DNA of 45,844 nt from a bacterium (candidate division B38) B3_B38 (GTDB taxonomy: Bacteria; Acidobacteriota; B3-B38; Guanabaribacteriales; B3-B38). The notes below the pieces were generated by a model that was not told the origin of the DNA, did no database searches, and worked only from the letters and a program-made list of their open reading frames with translations. The stretch covers positions 1-45,844 of the forward strand of contig NJBL01000011.1 in assembly GCA_005223145.1 (NCBI GenBank), written 5' to 3'. A program made the translations under genes and the position numbers. Positions 1 through 9,415 of this stretch are shown here, one piece after another; positions within the stretch are counted from its first letter, which is position 1; each line of letters starts with the position of its first letter.

Positions 1-821
1 TCCAGCGGGGAGGACCATCTACTGGATTGCCTACATTAGTAGGGCAGCAGGATATGATGCAGGCTCGGTGGGGTTCGCATGGGGATTACGAGATAATAGC
101 TTTGTGCCCTTCCTCACCGCAGGAGCTGTTTGATTACACTATAAAAGCGTTTAACCTCTCAGAGAAGTATCGGGTGCCGGTGCTGGTCATGGGCGACGAG
201 GTGGTAGGGCATATGTCCGAAAGGGTGGTCATCCCCTCTAAAGAAAAAATAGAGCTGTTCTCCAGAAGAAAGTACACCGGTCCCCCGGAGGAATACCTTC
301 CTTTTAAGCCTGACAAGAACCTCGTGCCGCCGATGGTCACTGCTGGTGAGGGATACCACATCCACATTACCGGACTCACCCACGATGAGAAGGGATATCC
401 AGTAATCAATGCGGAAGCCCAAAATGAACTGGTTCCCCGCCTGATGAATAAGATAATAAAGAATGCCGATAAAATTATTGAAATTGAGGAAACCAACACC
501 AAAGATGCTGAGGTTATTATTATCTCCTACGGTATTTCCGCGCGAACCTCGCTTAGGGCAATTGAGCTGGCAGAAGAAGAAGGAATAAAGGTAGGAATAT
601 TGAGGCTGATTACTGTCTGGCCTTTCCCTGAGAAAAGAATCTACCAGTTAGCAAGCAAGGTTGCGGGCTTCGTGGTGCCCGAGATCAACTTAGGACAGAT
701 AGTTTACGAGGTAGAACGCTGTGCAAAAGGAAAGACCAGGGTCACTCTGGTACCCCACGCTGGCGGTCACATCCACGACCCCAGGGATATTTTCCAAGCG
801 ATAAGGAGTACATTGAAATGA
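1..821 (+). CDS. korA: 2-oxoacid:ferredoxin oxidoreductase, alpha subunit (5' truncated)
   Basis: The reading frame is open at the left edge (first full codon at base 3). The TTG at 27 lies inside the conserved motif RGGPSTGLPT, so it is not the real start and the gene begins outside the window. The subunit family oxidises 2-oxoacids (2-oxoglutarate or a branched-chain analogue) with CoA and ferredoxin in the cytoplasm. Visible features are GPSTGLPT, the following GQQDMMQARWGSHGDYE block, and a C-terminal transketolase-like domain ending near VPHAGGHIHDP. It overlaps korB by 4 bases (ATGA), so the two are translationally coupled. A ferredoxin-type KorD subunit often precedes korA and may lie upstream. 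The family is clear, but the 2-oxoacid preference (Kor versus Vor) cannot be read from the sequence. Confidence 0.9.
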   Translation, partial: QRGGPSTGLPTLVGQQDMMQARWGSHGDYEIIALCPSSPQELFDYTIKAFNLSEKYRVPVLVMGDEVVGHMSERVVIPSKEKIELFSRRKYTGPPEEYLPFKPDKNLVPPMVTAGEGYHIHITGLTHDEKGYPVINAEAQNELVPRLMNKIIKNADKIIEIEETNTKDAEVIIISYGISARTSLRAIELAEEEGIKVGILRLITVWPFPEKRIYQLASKVAGFVVPEINLGQIVYEVERCAKGKTRVTLVPHAGGHIHDPRDIFQAIRSTLK

Positions 822-1648
822 ATGAAAAGCATCCCATGGATTACCTTCTAAGGGAGGACCGCATCCCCCACATCTGGTGTCCTGGTTGTGGCATAGGGAG
901 TTCGGTATCCTGCTTCATTATGGCACTGCAGGAGTCGGGCTTGGATCTGAAGAAGGTAGCTGTGGTCTCAGGAATTGGCTGCACGGGTAGGGTGGCTGGC
1001 TATGTCAAGCTCGATTCCTTTCATACCACCCACGGCAGAGCGATACCCTTCGCCACCGGTCTGGCTTTAGCCAACCCTGAGTTGAAGGTGGTGGTTTACA
1101 GCGGGGATGGTGACCTTATTGCTATTGGGGGGAACCATTTTATCCATGCGGCTCGGCGTAATGTCAATATGACCGTTATTTGCATCAATAATTTCCTCTA
1201 TGCAATGACTGGGGGACAGGTGGGACCCACCACCCCCCTTTATGCTAAGGCTTCCACCTCCCCATACGGGAACTTCGAGCAACCCTTTAATCTGGTCCAT
1301 CTGGCGGCTGCCAGTGGGGCGGTCTATGTGGCACGCTGGACTGCTCTGCACCTTAGAAGGCTGACCAAGTCGATGACCGAAGCCCTCCACAAGAAAGGCT
1401 TCAGCTTCATAGAGGTAATCTCCCCCTGTCCCACCTCTTATGCCCGCAGGAACCGCTTAGGCGATGGCCTGGCGCAGATGAAATTCTATCATGATAACAG
1501 CATCATAAGGCATGGAGCAGACCCCAAGGACACCGACATCGGTTTCCAGACAAAAATCGTGGTGGGTAAATTCATTGACGAGGAACGTCCCGACCATTAC
1601 ACCTTCCTGACACAGGAGCTGGAAAAAGTGACAGGAGGAAAGAAATGA
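818..1648 (+). CDS. korB: 2-oxoacid:ferredoxin oxidoreductase, beta (TPP-binding) subunit
   Basis: This 276-residue protein is the thiamine-diphosphate subunit of the KorABC enzyme. The N-terminal WCPGCGIGSS carries the cysteines that help hold a [4Fe-4S] cluster in this family. The TPP/Mg motif begins with SGDGDLIAIGGNHF and ends about 25 residues later with CINNFLYAMTGGQ, followed by GPTTP. SPCPTSYARRN and the GDGLAQMKFYHDNS segment are also typical of KorB. Length is normal. The start ATG overlaps the korA stop (ATGA), and its own TGA stop overlaps the korC start in the same way, so the three subunits should be made in equal amounts. The use of UGA as a true stop here matters for interpreting the hdrA genes downstream. 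Confidence 0.93.
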   Translation: MNEKHPMDYLLREDRIPHIWCPGCGIGSSVSCFIMALQESGLDLKKVAVVSGIGCTGRVAGYVKLDSFHTTHGRAIPFATGLALANPELKVVVYSGDGDLIAIGGNHFIHAARRNVNMTVICINNFLYAMTGGQVGPTTPLYAKASTSPYGNFEQPFNLVHLAAASGAVYVARWTALHLRRLTKSMTEALHKKGFSFIEVISPCPTSYARRNRLGDGLAQMKFYHDNSIIRHGADPKDTDIGFQTKIVVGKFIDEERPDHYTFLTQELEKVTGGKK

Positions 1649-2208
1649 GCCGACAGGAGATAAAGTTTACGGGATTTGGTGGCCAGGGGATTATCCTCGT
1701 CGGTTACATACTGGGAAAGGCTGCCTCCGTCTACGGTGGAAGAAATTCCACCATGGTGCAGTCCTACGGCCCAGAGGCTCGGGGCAGTGCCTGTAGTTCT
1801 CAGGTGGTTATCGCCGATGGAGGAATTTTTTATCCCTATGTGACTAACCCCGATATGCTGGTGACAATGTCTCAGGAAGCCTATGTCAAGTTCCTCCCTG
1901 AACTGAAGGAGGGGGGAATTCTTATAATTGATGAGGATCTGGTTACACTGAAAAAAACCAAAAAGAAGATGACTATGTTTTCCATACCCGCTACGCGATT
2001 TGCCGAAAAGATGGGGAAAAAAATAGTAGCCAATATTGTGATGCTTGGCTTCTTTACCGAGGTGACCAAGACAGTCAGCTTTGAGGCGATGGAGAAGGCA
2101 GTAGCCACCTCTGTCCCCAAAGGGACTGAGGAGTTGAACTTGAAAGCTCTGCACGAGGGTCGGCAATATGCCCGCAATATATTAGCAGAAGGGAAAAAAG
2201 ATAATTAG
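1645..2208 (+). CDS. korC: 2-oxoacid:ferredoxin oxidoreductase, gamma subunit
   Basis: This 187-residue protein matches the gamma domain of 2-oxoacid:acceptor oxidoreductases. It opens with the signature [18 protein letters not shown] and continues with [21 protein letters not shown], both highly typical. The gamma subunit helps form the CoA site and the contact between alpha and beta. Size is normal and the gene appears intact. It overlaps korB by 4 bases. It ends 58 bases before the first hdrA start, and the short gap contains a weak terminator-like hairpin. The same-strand arrangement suggests that reduced ferredoxin or electrons from KorABC are passed to the Hdr proteins encoded next; that link is inference. 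Confidence 0.92.
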   Translation: MSRQEIKFTGFGGQGIILVGYILGKAASVYGGRNSTMVQSYGPEARGSACSSQVVIADGGIFYPYVTNPDMLVTMSQEAYVKFLPELKEGGILIIDEDLVTLKKTKKKMTMFSIPATRFAEKMGKKIVANIVMLGFFTEVTKTVSFEAMEKAVATSVPKGTEELNLKALHEGRQYARNILAEGKKDN

Positions 2209-2211
2209 TCT

Positions 2212-2238
2212 CCCCTGGGAACCTCGAAGGGGCTTTTT
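2212..2238 (+). terminator. Weak terminator-like hairpin between korC and hdrA
   Basis: CCCCT (2212-2216) can pair with AGGGG (2228-2232) across an 11-base loop, followed by C and a run of five T. The stem is only 5 bp, so it is more likely a partial attenuator between korABC and the hdr genes than a full stop. Confidence 0.3.
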
Positions 2239-2266
2239 ATTAATCAAAGAAACGGTAGCAATAAAG

Positions 2267-5200
2267 ATGAAAGGTGTTCTGGTTATCGGAGGTGGGGTGG
2301 CTGGTATGCAGGCTGCCCTCGATTTAGCCAATGCTGGGGTCAAGGTATTCCTTATGGAACGTAACCCTTCCTTGGGAGGGAGGATGGCTCAGCTTGATAA
2401 GACCTTCCCCTCTATGGATTGCGCTACCTGAATCCTCGGACCCCGCATGCTGGATGTCGGTCGACATCCCAATATAGAGCTCTTGACCCTCTGTCAGCTA
2501 ACAAAAGTTGAAGGGGAAAAAGGAAACTTTCGAGTAAGCTATCTGAAAAAAGCTCGCTATGTAAAAGAGGATGTCTGCACTGCATGTGGAATCTGTGCCG
2601 AGAAATGCCCCATTAAAGTCCCCGATGATTTTGAATTAGGCTTGGGAAAGAGAAAAGCTGTCTATATTTACTGCAGCCAAGGGGTGCCCTCTGTGTATGC
2701 CATCGACCCTGAACACTGCCCTATGATTCTGAAGGGGAAGTGCGGGCTCTGTGACAAACTATGTCAGGCGGGAGCTATTGATTATAACCAAAGGGACGAA
2801 GAGAAAACCATCAATGTAGGAGCTATCGTTGTGGCTACTGGCTTTAGTCAGCTTAAGCCCACTGCTTTGAAAAATTACGGTTACCGGCAATATGCAAATG
2901 TCCTCACCGGGCTGGAATTTGAGCGATTACTCAGCGCTACCGGTCCCACCGGCGGGCATATTCTCCGTCCCTCCGATTCTAAGGCACCCCAAAAAATCGT
3001 TTTTATCCAATGCGTCGGTTCGCGCATGACCAAAGAAAATGGCTATCCCTATTGCTCGGTATACTGCTGCACTAATTCTATAAAATGCGCCCTGCTGGCT
3101 AAAACCCACGACGCCAATATAAAAGATATCTCCATATTGTATATGGACCTTAGAACCTATGGCAAGGGGTTCCAGGAGCTGTTCCTGCGGGCGAAAGAAG
3201 TGGAAGGGGTTAAGTTCTTAAGGGGGCGCCCCGCCCGGGTGCTGGAAAACCCTGAGACCAAAAGCCTGACCATAATGGTGGAGAACACCGATAACAACAG
3301 GATAGAGCCTCTGGAAGCAGATATGGTTGTCCTCTCTACTGCCGCTATCCCTTCAAAAGGTGCGGAGGAGCTGGCTCGGATTTTGGGCATTGAGGTTGAT
3401 AGCTATGGCTTCTTCAAAGAGAGGGATTTCCACCACCCCACAGAGGCAACACGCCCGGGAGTATATATAGCCGGCTCTTGCAGTGGCCCCCGCGATATCA
3501 CCGACTCGGTAGCCTGGGGAACGGCAACGGCTGTAAAAGCCCTTACCCATATGGAGGGAGCCCGGATTGCTAAAAAAGAGATAGATGTAGAGCCGATAGA
3601 CATCTCTGGCGAACCCCGCATAGGTGTCTTTGTATGCCATTGTGGGATAAATATTGCCGGAGTTGTAGATGTGGAGGAGGTTAATCAGTACGCACAAACC
3701 CTTCCGGGGGTGGTTTACTCTGAGCGTATGCTATTTGCTTGCGCTGATGACAGCCAGAGAGAGATCCAGGACAAGATAAAAGAATATCAGCTCAACCGGG
3801 TGGTAGTCGCCTCCTGTACTCCCAGAACCCATGAGCCCATTTTCAGAGAGACCTGCGATTTAGTTGGTTTAAACCCCTACCTTTTTGAAATGGCCAACAT
3901 AAGGGACCAGTGCTCATGGGTTCACGCCTCTAATCCCAAAAAGGCAACCGAAAAAGCAAATGACCTGGTCAGGATGGCGGTGGCTCGTTGCCATCTGTTG
4001 CAGCCCTTGGAATCAAGGCAGATGCCGATGAACCCTGATATGCTGGTAGTAGGGGGGGGAATTACGGGCATCCAGGCTTCTCTCGACCTGGCACGACTGG
4101 GGCATAAAGTAACTTTGGTTGAGAAGGAAGACAGATTGGGGGGAAGGGTTAAGGAGTTAGCCACCTTCTATGAAGAAAATTATGATGGGGAGCAGCTCAT
4201 TAGTGAGAAGGTAAAGCAACTGGAAAAAGCTGGGGTGAATATCTTGACCTCTACCATGGTAAATGAGGTCAGCGGCTTTGTAGGTAATTTCGAGGTATCC
4301 CTGCAATCTCTGAAACAAAAAGAGGAAACGACCACCATTCAATTAGGCTCCATTGTGGTGGCCATAGGCTCCGACCTGTACGACCCCACCGGGAAGTTCG
4401 GCTACGGCTCCTTTCCTAATATCCTGACCAATATGGAGATGGAGAAGCTCCTGAGAGAGGGCTCGTCTGAGCTGACCCCGGATGGTAAAGAAGCCAAGAA
4501 CATCGTTTTTGTTCAATGTGTCGGCTCACGAAATAAGGAGGAGGGCAATCCCGATTGTTCCCGCTATTGCTGTCTTGTTGCCATTAAACAGGCATTGAAG
4601 CTTAGAGAGAAAGGTGCCCGGGTAGTAATCCTCTACCGCGACATCATCGCTTTCGGCAAAGGAGGGGAGGAGCTATATCGCAAGGCAAGGGGCGAGGGTG
4701 TCCTCTTCCTCAGATACGATGCCGAGAATCCCCCTCAGGTCATAGGGAAGGGGAGGGCAACCGGCATCCGATGGATGTTCTCCCCATTAAGCCAGGAGAT
4801 AGAGCTCCCGGTAGACTTAGTGGTGTTGTCGGTAGGAATGGTCCCTCGAAAGGTGGATGCGGAGCAAATTCAAGAACAGTTGAAGATCCCTCGCAGCCTG
4901 GATGGTTTCTTTATGGAGAGACACTCCAAGCTGGGTCCGGTGGAGACCTCCACAGAGGGAATTTATATATGTGGCTGTGCACAATCGGCAAAGGACATCA
5001 CCGATTCTGTAGCTCAAGCTTCAGCAGCAGCAAGTAAGGCAGCGGTGATGGCTTCCAAGGAATTTGTTGAGCTGGAGCCAACTACCTGCGTGGTACGGGA
5101 AGAACTATGTCGAGGCTGCGGAACCTGCCAGGAAGTATGCCAGTTCAACGCTCCTGAGCTGGTGGAGACCCCTGCGGGTTACTATGTTTCCCGCATAAAC

Positions 5201-5326
5201 GAAGCTCTATGCAAAGGATGTGGTACCTGTGCTTCCCTTTGCCCCACCGGGGCTATAGTGGCTCGACACTTCACCGACCTGCAGATTGATAAAATGGTCG
5301 AAGCTATGCTAGCGAGCTCTTTATAA
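2267..5326 (+). CDS. hdrA: Double-module HdrA-type iron-sulfur flavoprotein with selenocysteine (Sec55)
   Basis: HdrA is the FAD/iron-sulfur subunit that bifurcates electrons in heterodisulfide-reductase complexes. Reading through the in-frame TGA at 2429-2431 gives about 1019 residues. Module 1: a Rossmann FAD motif at the N-terminus ([12 protein letters not shown]), then [12 protein letters not shown]-Sec-ILGPRM, where homologues have Cys, and an inserted [4Fe-4S] motif at C104/C107/C110/C114. Module 2: an HdrA N-terminal domain from about residue 451 ([14 protein letters not shown]), a second FAD motif near 590 ([12 protein letters not shown]), and two C-terminal ferredoxin motifs near 946 and 982 ([22 protein letters not shown]). 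Module 2 has neither the MDC-x-x-Sec motif nor the inserted cluster. The ATG at 2267 is the best start; no strong ribosome-binding site is visible. Without Sec, a gene caller would begin at 2447 and lose the FAD motif. Confidence 0.88.
2452..2469 (+). promoter_or_regulatory. Bacterial SECIS-like hairpin of hdrA copy 1
   Basis: GGATGTC (2452-2458) and GACATCC (2463-2469) form a perfect 7-bp stem with loop GGTC. It starts 20 bases after the UGA at 2429-2431. This fits bacterial SECIS elements, which lie inside the coding region just 3' of the UGA and carry a G near the start of a small apical loop for SelB binding. It also encodes the conserved residues DVGRHP. An identical hairpin follows the second hdrA UGA. 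Confidence 0.8.
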
Positions 5327-5345
5327 CCTGGGAGTGATGTATTAC

Positions 5346-5783
5346 ATGGGGAACAAGAAAAAAGAAGAGGAATTTGAACCTAAGATCGTAGTTTTTGCCT
5401 GCAACTGGTGCTCCTACGCAGGAGCAGATACGGCTGGGGTTAGCAAAATCCAATACCCTCCCAATGTCAGACTAATAAGGGTGATGTGCTCTGGAAGGGT
5501 CAACCCCGCCTTCGTCATAAAGGCTTTCGAACGGGGGGCAGATGGGGTTATGGTCTCCGGCTGTCATTTTGGAGATTGCCACTACATGTTTGGTAATTAC
5601 CAGGCCAAGGAGCGGTTTGAAATTTTAAAGAGGCTCATTCATATCCTCGGTCTGGAAAAGGAGAGATTGAGGCTGGAATGGGTCTCTGCTGCAGAGGGGG
5701 GTAGATTTGCTCAAGTCATAAGAGAGTTTGTTGAGGATGTTAAGAAAGTGGGTAGAAGCCCCTTAGCCCCCATTACAATATAA
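5346..5783 (+). CDS. mvhD: MvhD/FrhD-type [2Fe-2S] electron-transfer subunit
   Basis: MvhD is the small protein that passes electrons to or from HdrA; in methanogens it joins the hydrogenase to Hdr. The sequence shows the family blocks VVFACNWCSYAGAD, VMCSGRVNPAFV, SGCHFGDCHYMFGN and RLEWVSAAEGGRFAQ, with all cysteines present. Candidate starts are GTG 5334, ATG 5337 and ATG 5346. The GGGAG at 5330-5334 is 11 bases before 5346, giving about 145 residues; the others are too close to it. The gene follows hdrA copy 1 by about 20 bases. No hydrogenase genes are adjacent, so its donor or acceptor is probably not a hydrogenase. A second MvhD domain is fused to HdrA copy 2. Confidence 0.9.
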   Translation: MGNKKKEEEFEPKIVVFACNWCSYAGADTAGVSKIQYPPNVRLIRVMCSGRVNPAFVIKAFERGADGVMVSGCHFGDCHYMFGNYQAKERFEILKRLIHILGLEKERLRLEWVSAAEGGRFAQVIREFVEDVKKVGRSPLAPITI

Positions 5784-5801
5784 CATAAAGGGTGAGTTCA
5801 G

Positions 5802-6947
5802 ATGGTTGTGAAAGAAGAAGTGCTCAAGAAAACACAGGCGTATTACTGCCTTGATTGTGGTAAATGCACCAGTGTTTGTCCTATATCCCGCTTCAATGGG
5901 GGATTCTCTCCCCGGCGGATTCTCGTCGGCAGCCTCACCGGAAGATACGAAGAAACTTTGAAGGATGAAAAACTTTACACCTGCCTGACCTGCGGCTTAT
6001 GCGGTACCAGGTGCCCATCGGATGTAAAGTTTGGAGAATTTATCAAAAACGCCCGCTTTGAGGGGCAAAAACTGGGTAATCTGATTCCCTGCGCCCATGG
6101 GGGGGCTATCCAGTCTCTCATGCGGATAATGACTTCCCCCTCTCTGGAACAGAGACGCCTGGGCTGGGTTCCTCGTGCAGCTAAGGTTGCGGAGAAAGGT
6201 GAGGTAGCATACTTTGTTGGTTGTCTCCCTTATTTCGATGCCTTTTTCACCGATATAGAGGTGGATAGCCTCAAAATTGCCAAAGCTGCGGTTAAGATTT
6301 TAAATCGGGCGGAGGTGGAGCCTGTCTTGCTGAAGAACGAAAGATGCTGTGGTCATGACCTCCTGTGGGCGGGAGACCTTGACAACTTTAAGAAACTTGC
6401 TGAGCATAATATCAATGCCATAAAGGAGAGCGGAGCCAACACTGTTATCACCACCTGCGCCGAGTGTTACCGCACCTTCAAGATCGACTACCCCATTTAT
6501 ATAGGACCACTCCCCTTTAAGGTGCTGCATATTACGGAGTTTTTAATCGACAGCGTTTCTCAAGGAAAACTCAATTTTAAGAAAACGCGCAAGAAGGTCA
6601 CCTTTCAAGACCCTTGCCGATTGGGAAGGCACTTGGGTATGTATGAGCAACCCAGAATGGTTCTCAGCAGTGTCCCAGAACTCTCTATGGTGGAGATGGA
6701 GAGGAATCAGCAGAGCGCCATTTGCTGTGGCACCAGCGGCTGGATGAACTGCGACGCTATCTCTAAGCGTATACAATCTCACCGCTTGAAAAGCGCCCAG
6801 CAGACAGGTGCTGACCTTCTGGTTACCGGATGTCCCAAGTGCTATATCCATTTCAAATGCGCTATGAAAGACCCCAAGATGGGGAAAGAGTTAGAAATAG
6901 AGATAAAAGATTTGACTTCAATTATAGCTGATGCCTTAGGGAGGTAA
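5802..6947 (+). CDS. HdrC-HdrB fusion (heterodisulfide reductase-like, two [4Fe-4S] motifs plus two CCG domains)
   Basis: This 381-residue protein joins an HdrC-like ferredoxin part to an HdrB/HdrD-like catalytic part. Cys16-19-22-26 (CLDCGKCTSVCP) and Cys61-64-67-71 (CLTCGLCGTRCP) are two [4Fe-4S] motifs. Two complete CCG domains follow. The first runs from YFVGC through ERCCGHD to TTCAEC; the second from FQDPC through ICCGTSGW to TGCPKC. In HdrB these cysteines hold the two noncubane clusters that reduce a disulfide. The true substrate here is unknown: it could be another disulfide, a thiol carrier or a partner redox protein. It sits between mvhD and hdrA copy 2, with 18- and 5-base gaps. 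Its acceptor role in the complex is inference. Confidence 0.87.
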   Translation: MVVKEEVLKKTQAYYCLDCGKCTSVCPISRFNGGFSPRRILVGSLTGRYEETLKDEKLYTCLTCGLCGTRCPSDVKFGEFIKNARFEGQKLGNLIPCAHGGAIQSLMRIMTSPSLEQRRLGWVPRAAKVAEKGEVAYFVGCLPYFDAFFTDIEVDSLKIAKAAVKILNRAEVEPVLLKNERCCGHDLLWAGDLDNFKKLAEHNINAIKESGANTVITTCAECYRTFKIDYPIYIGPLPFKVLHITEFLIDSVSQGKLNFKKTRKKVTFQDPCRLGRHLGMYEQPRMVLSSVPELSMVEMERNQQSAICCGTSGWMNCDAISKRIQSHRLKSAQQTGADLLVTGCPKCYIHFKCAMKDPKMGKELEIEIKDLTSIIADALGR

Positions 6948-6952
6948 GATAA

Positions 6953-9358
6953 TTGGCAATCGAAAGGTCTGAATCTGATGAGTTGAGGATTGGTGTTTTT
7001 ATCTGCTATTGTGGACTTAACATCTCGGGGACTGTCGATTGCGAGGCGGTGGCTGAGTATGCTCAGGGGCTGAAGGATGTGGTAGCAGCCAGCACCAACC
7101 GCTATACCTGCTCGGAACCCGGACAGCAGGAAATCAAAAACGACATAAAGGAGCATAATCTCAACCGGGTGGTCGTCGCATCGTGTTCCCCCAGAATGCA
7201 CGAACCGACCTTCAGGGTTGCCTGTCAGGAAGTAGGGCTAAATCCTTACTTGCTGGAGATGGTAAACCTGCGAGAGCACTGCAGCTGGGTCCACATGCAT
7301 GAGCCCGAAAAAGCAACCGAAAAAGCCAAAGAGATGGTAAAAATGGGAGTGGCTCGTGCCCGCTTCCTCCAGCCTCAGATTGAGAAAGAGGTCCCGGTTG
7401 ATAGAAGCACCATGGTGATCGGGGGTGGAATTGCCGGCATACAGGCTTCTCTCGACCTCGCCAATGCCGGGTATCAGGTATATCTGGTGGAAAAGAAACC
7501 AAGCATTGGCGGGGTTATGGCCCAGATAGACAAGACCTTCCCCACCATGGACTGTTCCATCTGAATATTGGGACCGAAGATGACGGATGTCGGTCGACAT
7601 CCCCGAATCGAGCTTATGACCCTTAGCGAAGTGGTAGATGTCCAGGGGTACATAGGGAACTTCAGGGTCAAGGTTCTTCGCAAAGCCCGCTATGTAGACG
7701 AGAAAGAGTGCACCGCCTGCGGCGATTGTCTTGAGGATTGCCCGGTTACCAAGCCCAACGAGTTCGACCTCGGTCTTTCCACCCGCAAGGCGATCTATCA
7801 ACCCTTCCCTCAGGCAGTACCGGCGGCTTTTGCGCTGAATATGGAAGAATGCCTGGGGAATAACCCTATTGCCTGTGGCAAGTGCTTGGAGAAATGCGAG
7901 AAGGAGTGCATCGACTACGATATGCAGGATAAGGAGGTGGAAATTAAGGTAGGGACTATTATTGTCGCTACAGGAATGGATGTCTACGACCCCACGGAGC
8001 TCGATGAGTTCGGATATACCCGCTTTGAGAATGTGGTCACCAGCCTCGAGTTTGAAAGGCTGATAAACGCCGGCGGACCCACTGAAGGGCATCTCATCCG
8101 ACCCACCGACTGGCAGCTGCCCAAAAGGGTCGCTTTCATACAATGTATAGGCTCCCGCTCAGAAAAGAGGGGGAACCCCTATTGCAGCAATGTCTGCTGT
8201 ATGAACACCATCAAGGATTCCCTCCTCATAAAGAATCACTGGCCCGAGGTGGAGATAAAGGTCTTCTATATGGATATAAGAGCTTTCGGCAAAGGGTTTG
8301 AAGACCTTTATAAACGGAGCAAAGCTGAGGGGGTTATGTATATTCGGGGTATTCCCGGTGACATAAGAGAGGATCAGGAGACCAAGAACCTTTTCCTTTT
8401 GGCCGAAGATAGCAATACGGGTAAAGTTATGGAGCACGAAGTGGACATGGTCATCCTCTCCATCGGGCTGATTCCCAGCACCGAAAATAGCCTTATTCGA
8501 CAGCTCCTGACTCTCTCCCGAACATCGGATGGCTTCTTCATGGAAGCCCACCCTAAGCTGCAACCCGTTGATGCCCCTACCAAAGGGGTCTTCTTTGCTG
8601 GCTGTGCCGAGTCTCCCAAGGATATCAAAGACAGCGTCACCCAGGCTTCTGCGTCGGCTTCCAGGGCAAACATACTGATGAGCGCTGGCAAGTTCACTGT
8701 GGAGGCGATTACCTCTCTGATAAACGAAGAGCTATGTAAGGCTTGCGGTCTCTGCGCCAGGGTATGCCCCTATCATGCCATTGAATTTGACAAGGAGAAG
8801 AAGCTCCCTGCTCGGGTTATCGAAGCCAGCTGTGCCGGCTGCGGCACCTGCGGGGCTGAATGTGCTTTTGATGCTGTTGTTATGCGACACTTCACCGACC
8901 AGCAAATTCTCGGCCAGGTGGAGGCCATCCTGGAGGAAAACCCTCAGGATAAGGTGGTGGTATTTGCCTGTAACTGGTGCTCCTATGCCGGGGCGGACTA
9001 TGCCGGGGTCTCCCGTCTCCAGTACCCTCCCAGTATCAGAATTATCAGGACAATGTGCAGCGGGCGGGTGGATGAGAAATTTGTACTTCATGCATTTAAG
9101 CTGGGTGCTCCAATTGTTCTGGTATCCGGTTGCCATTTCGCCGACTGCCATTATATAAATGCCAATCGCTGGACCCAGAAAAGGGTGGAGAAGCTGTGGG
9201 ATAAGCTGGAAAAGAAGGGTATACGACCAGAGCGCTTACAGTTGGAGTGGATCAGTGCCGCTGAGGGATTAAAATTCGCCAAGGTAATGAAAGAGATGGA
9301 GGAGCTCAGACAAGGTGTCACCCTGGAGGAGATAGACTACACACGGAAGGAGCTCTGA
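6953..9358 (+). CDS. hdrA: HdrA-MvhD fusion with selenocysteine (Sec204)
   Basis: Read through the in-frame TGA at 7562-7564, this is an 801-residue HdrA. The TTG start at 6953 has GGAGG 8 bases upstream (6940-6944). Order: HdrA N-terminal domain (IGVFICYCGLNISG, from about residue 12), FAD motif near 160 (MVIGGGIAGIQ), DKTFPTMDCSI-Sec-ILGPKM, inserted [4Fe-4S] at C253/C256/C259/C263, two ferredoxin motifs near 595 and 627 (CKACGLCARVC, CAGCGTCGAEC), then a fused MvhD domain from about 665 (VVFACNWCSYAGAD, SGCHFADCHY, QLEWISAAEG). The gene ends with TGA at 9356-9358, so the same message uses UGA as Sec and as stop. It is clearly diverged from copy 1. It probably forms the bifurcating core with the neighbouring Hdr proteins. 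Confidence 0.9.
7585..7602 (+). promoter_or_regulatory. Bacterial SECIS-like hairpin of hdrA copy 2
   Basis: GGATGTC (7585-7591), loop GGTC and GACATCC (7596-7602) form the same 18-nt hairpin as in copy 1, again exactly 20 bases after the UGA (7562-7564). The terminal UGA at 9356 is at the end of the gene; I saw no comparable hairpin after it. Confidence 0.8.
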
Positions 9359-9415
9359 GTTTCCATAGAGCGACAAAAACCGATAATAAGAAAATAACCT
9401 TTTGGATAGAAAAAA

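Noticed and set aside
2429-2431. In-frame TGA as a nonsense mutation or pseudogene in hdrA copy 1
   Set aside because: The same stop occurs at the same conserved position in the second hdrA with an identical downstream hairpin, and both frames are otherwise intact.
2429-7564. UGA reassigned to another amino acid throughout the genome
   Set aside because: korA, korB, hdrA copy 2 and the GT2 gene end in TGA where their protein families normally end.
7238-8143. A 301-codon open frame on the minus strand
   Set aside because: It is antisense to hdrA copy 2, has no recognisable motif, and the plus strand encodes a clear HdrA across the whole stretch.
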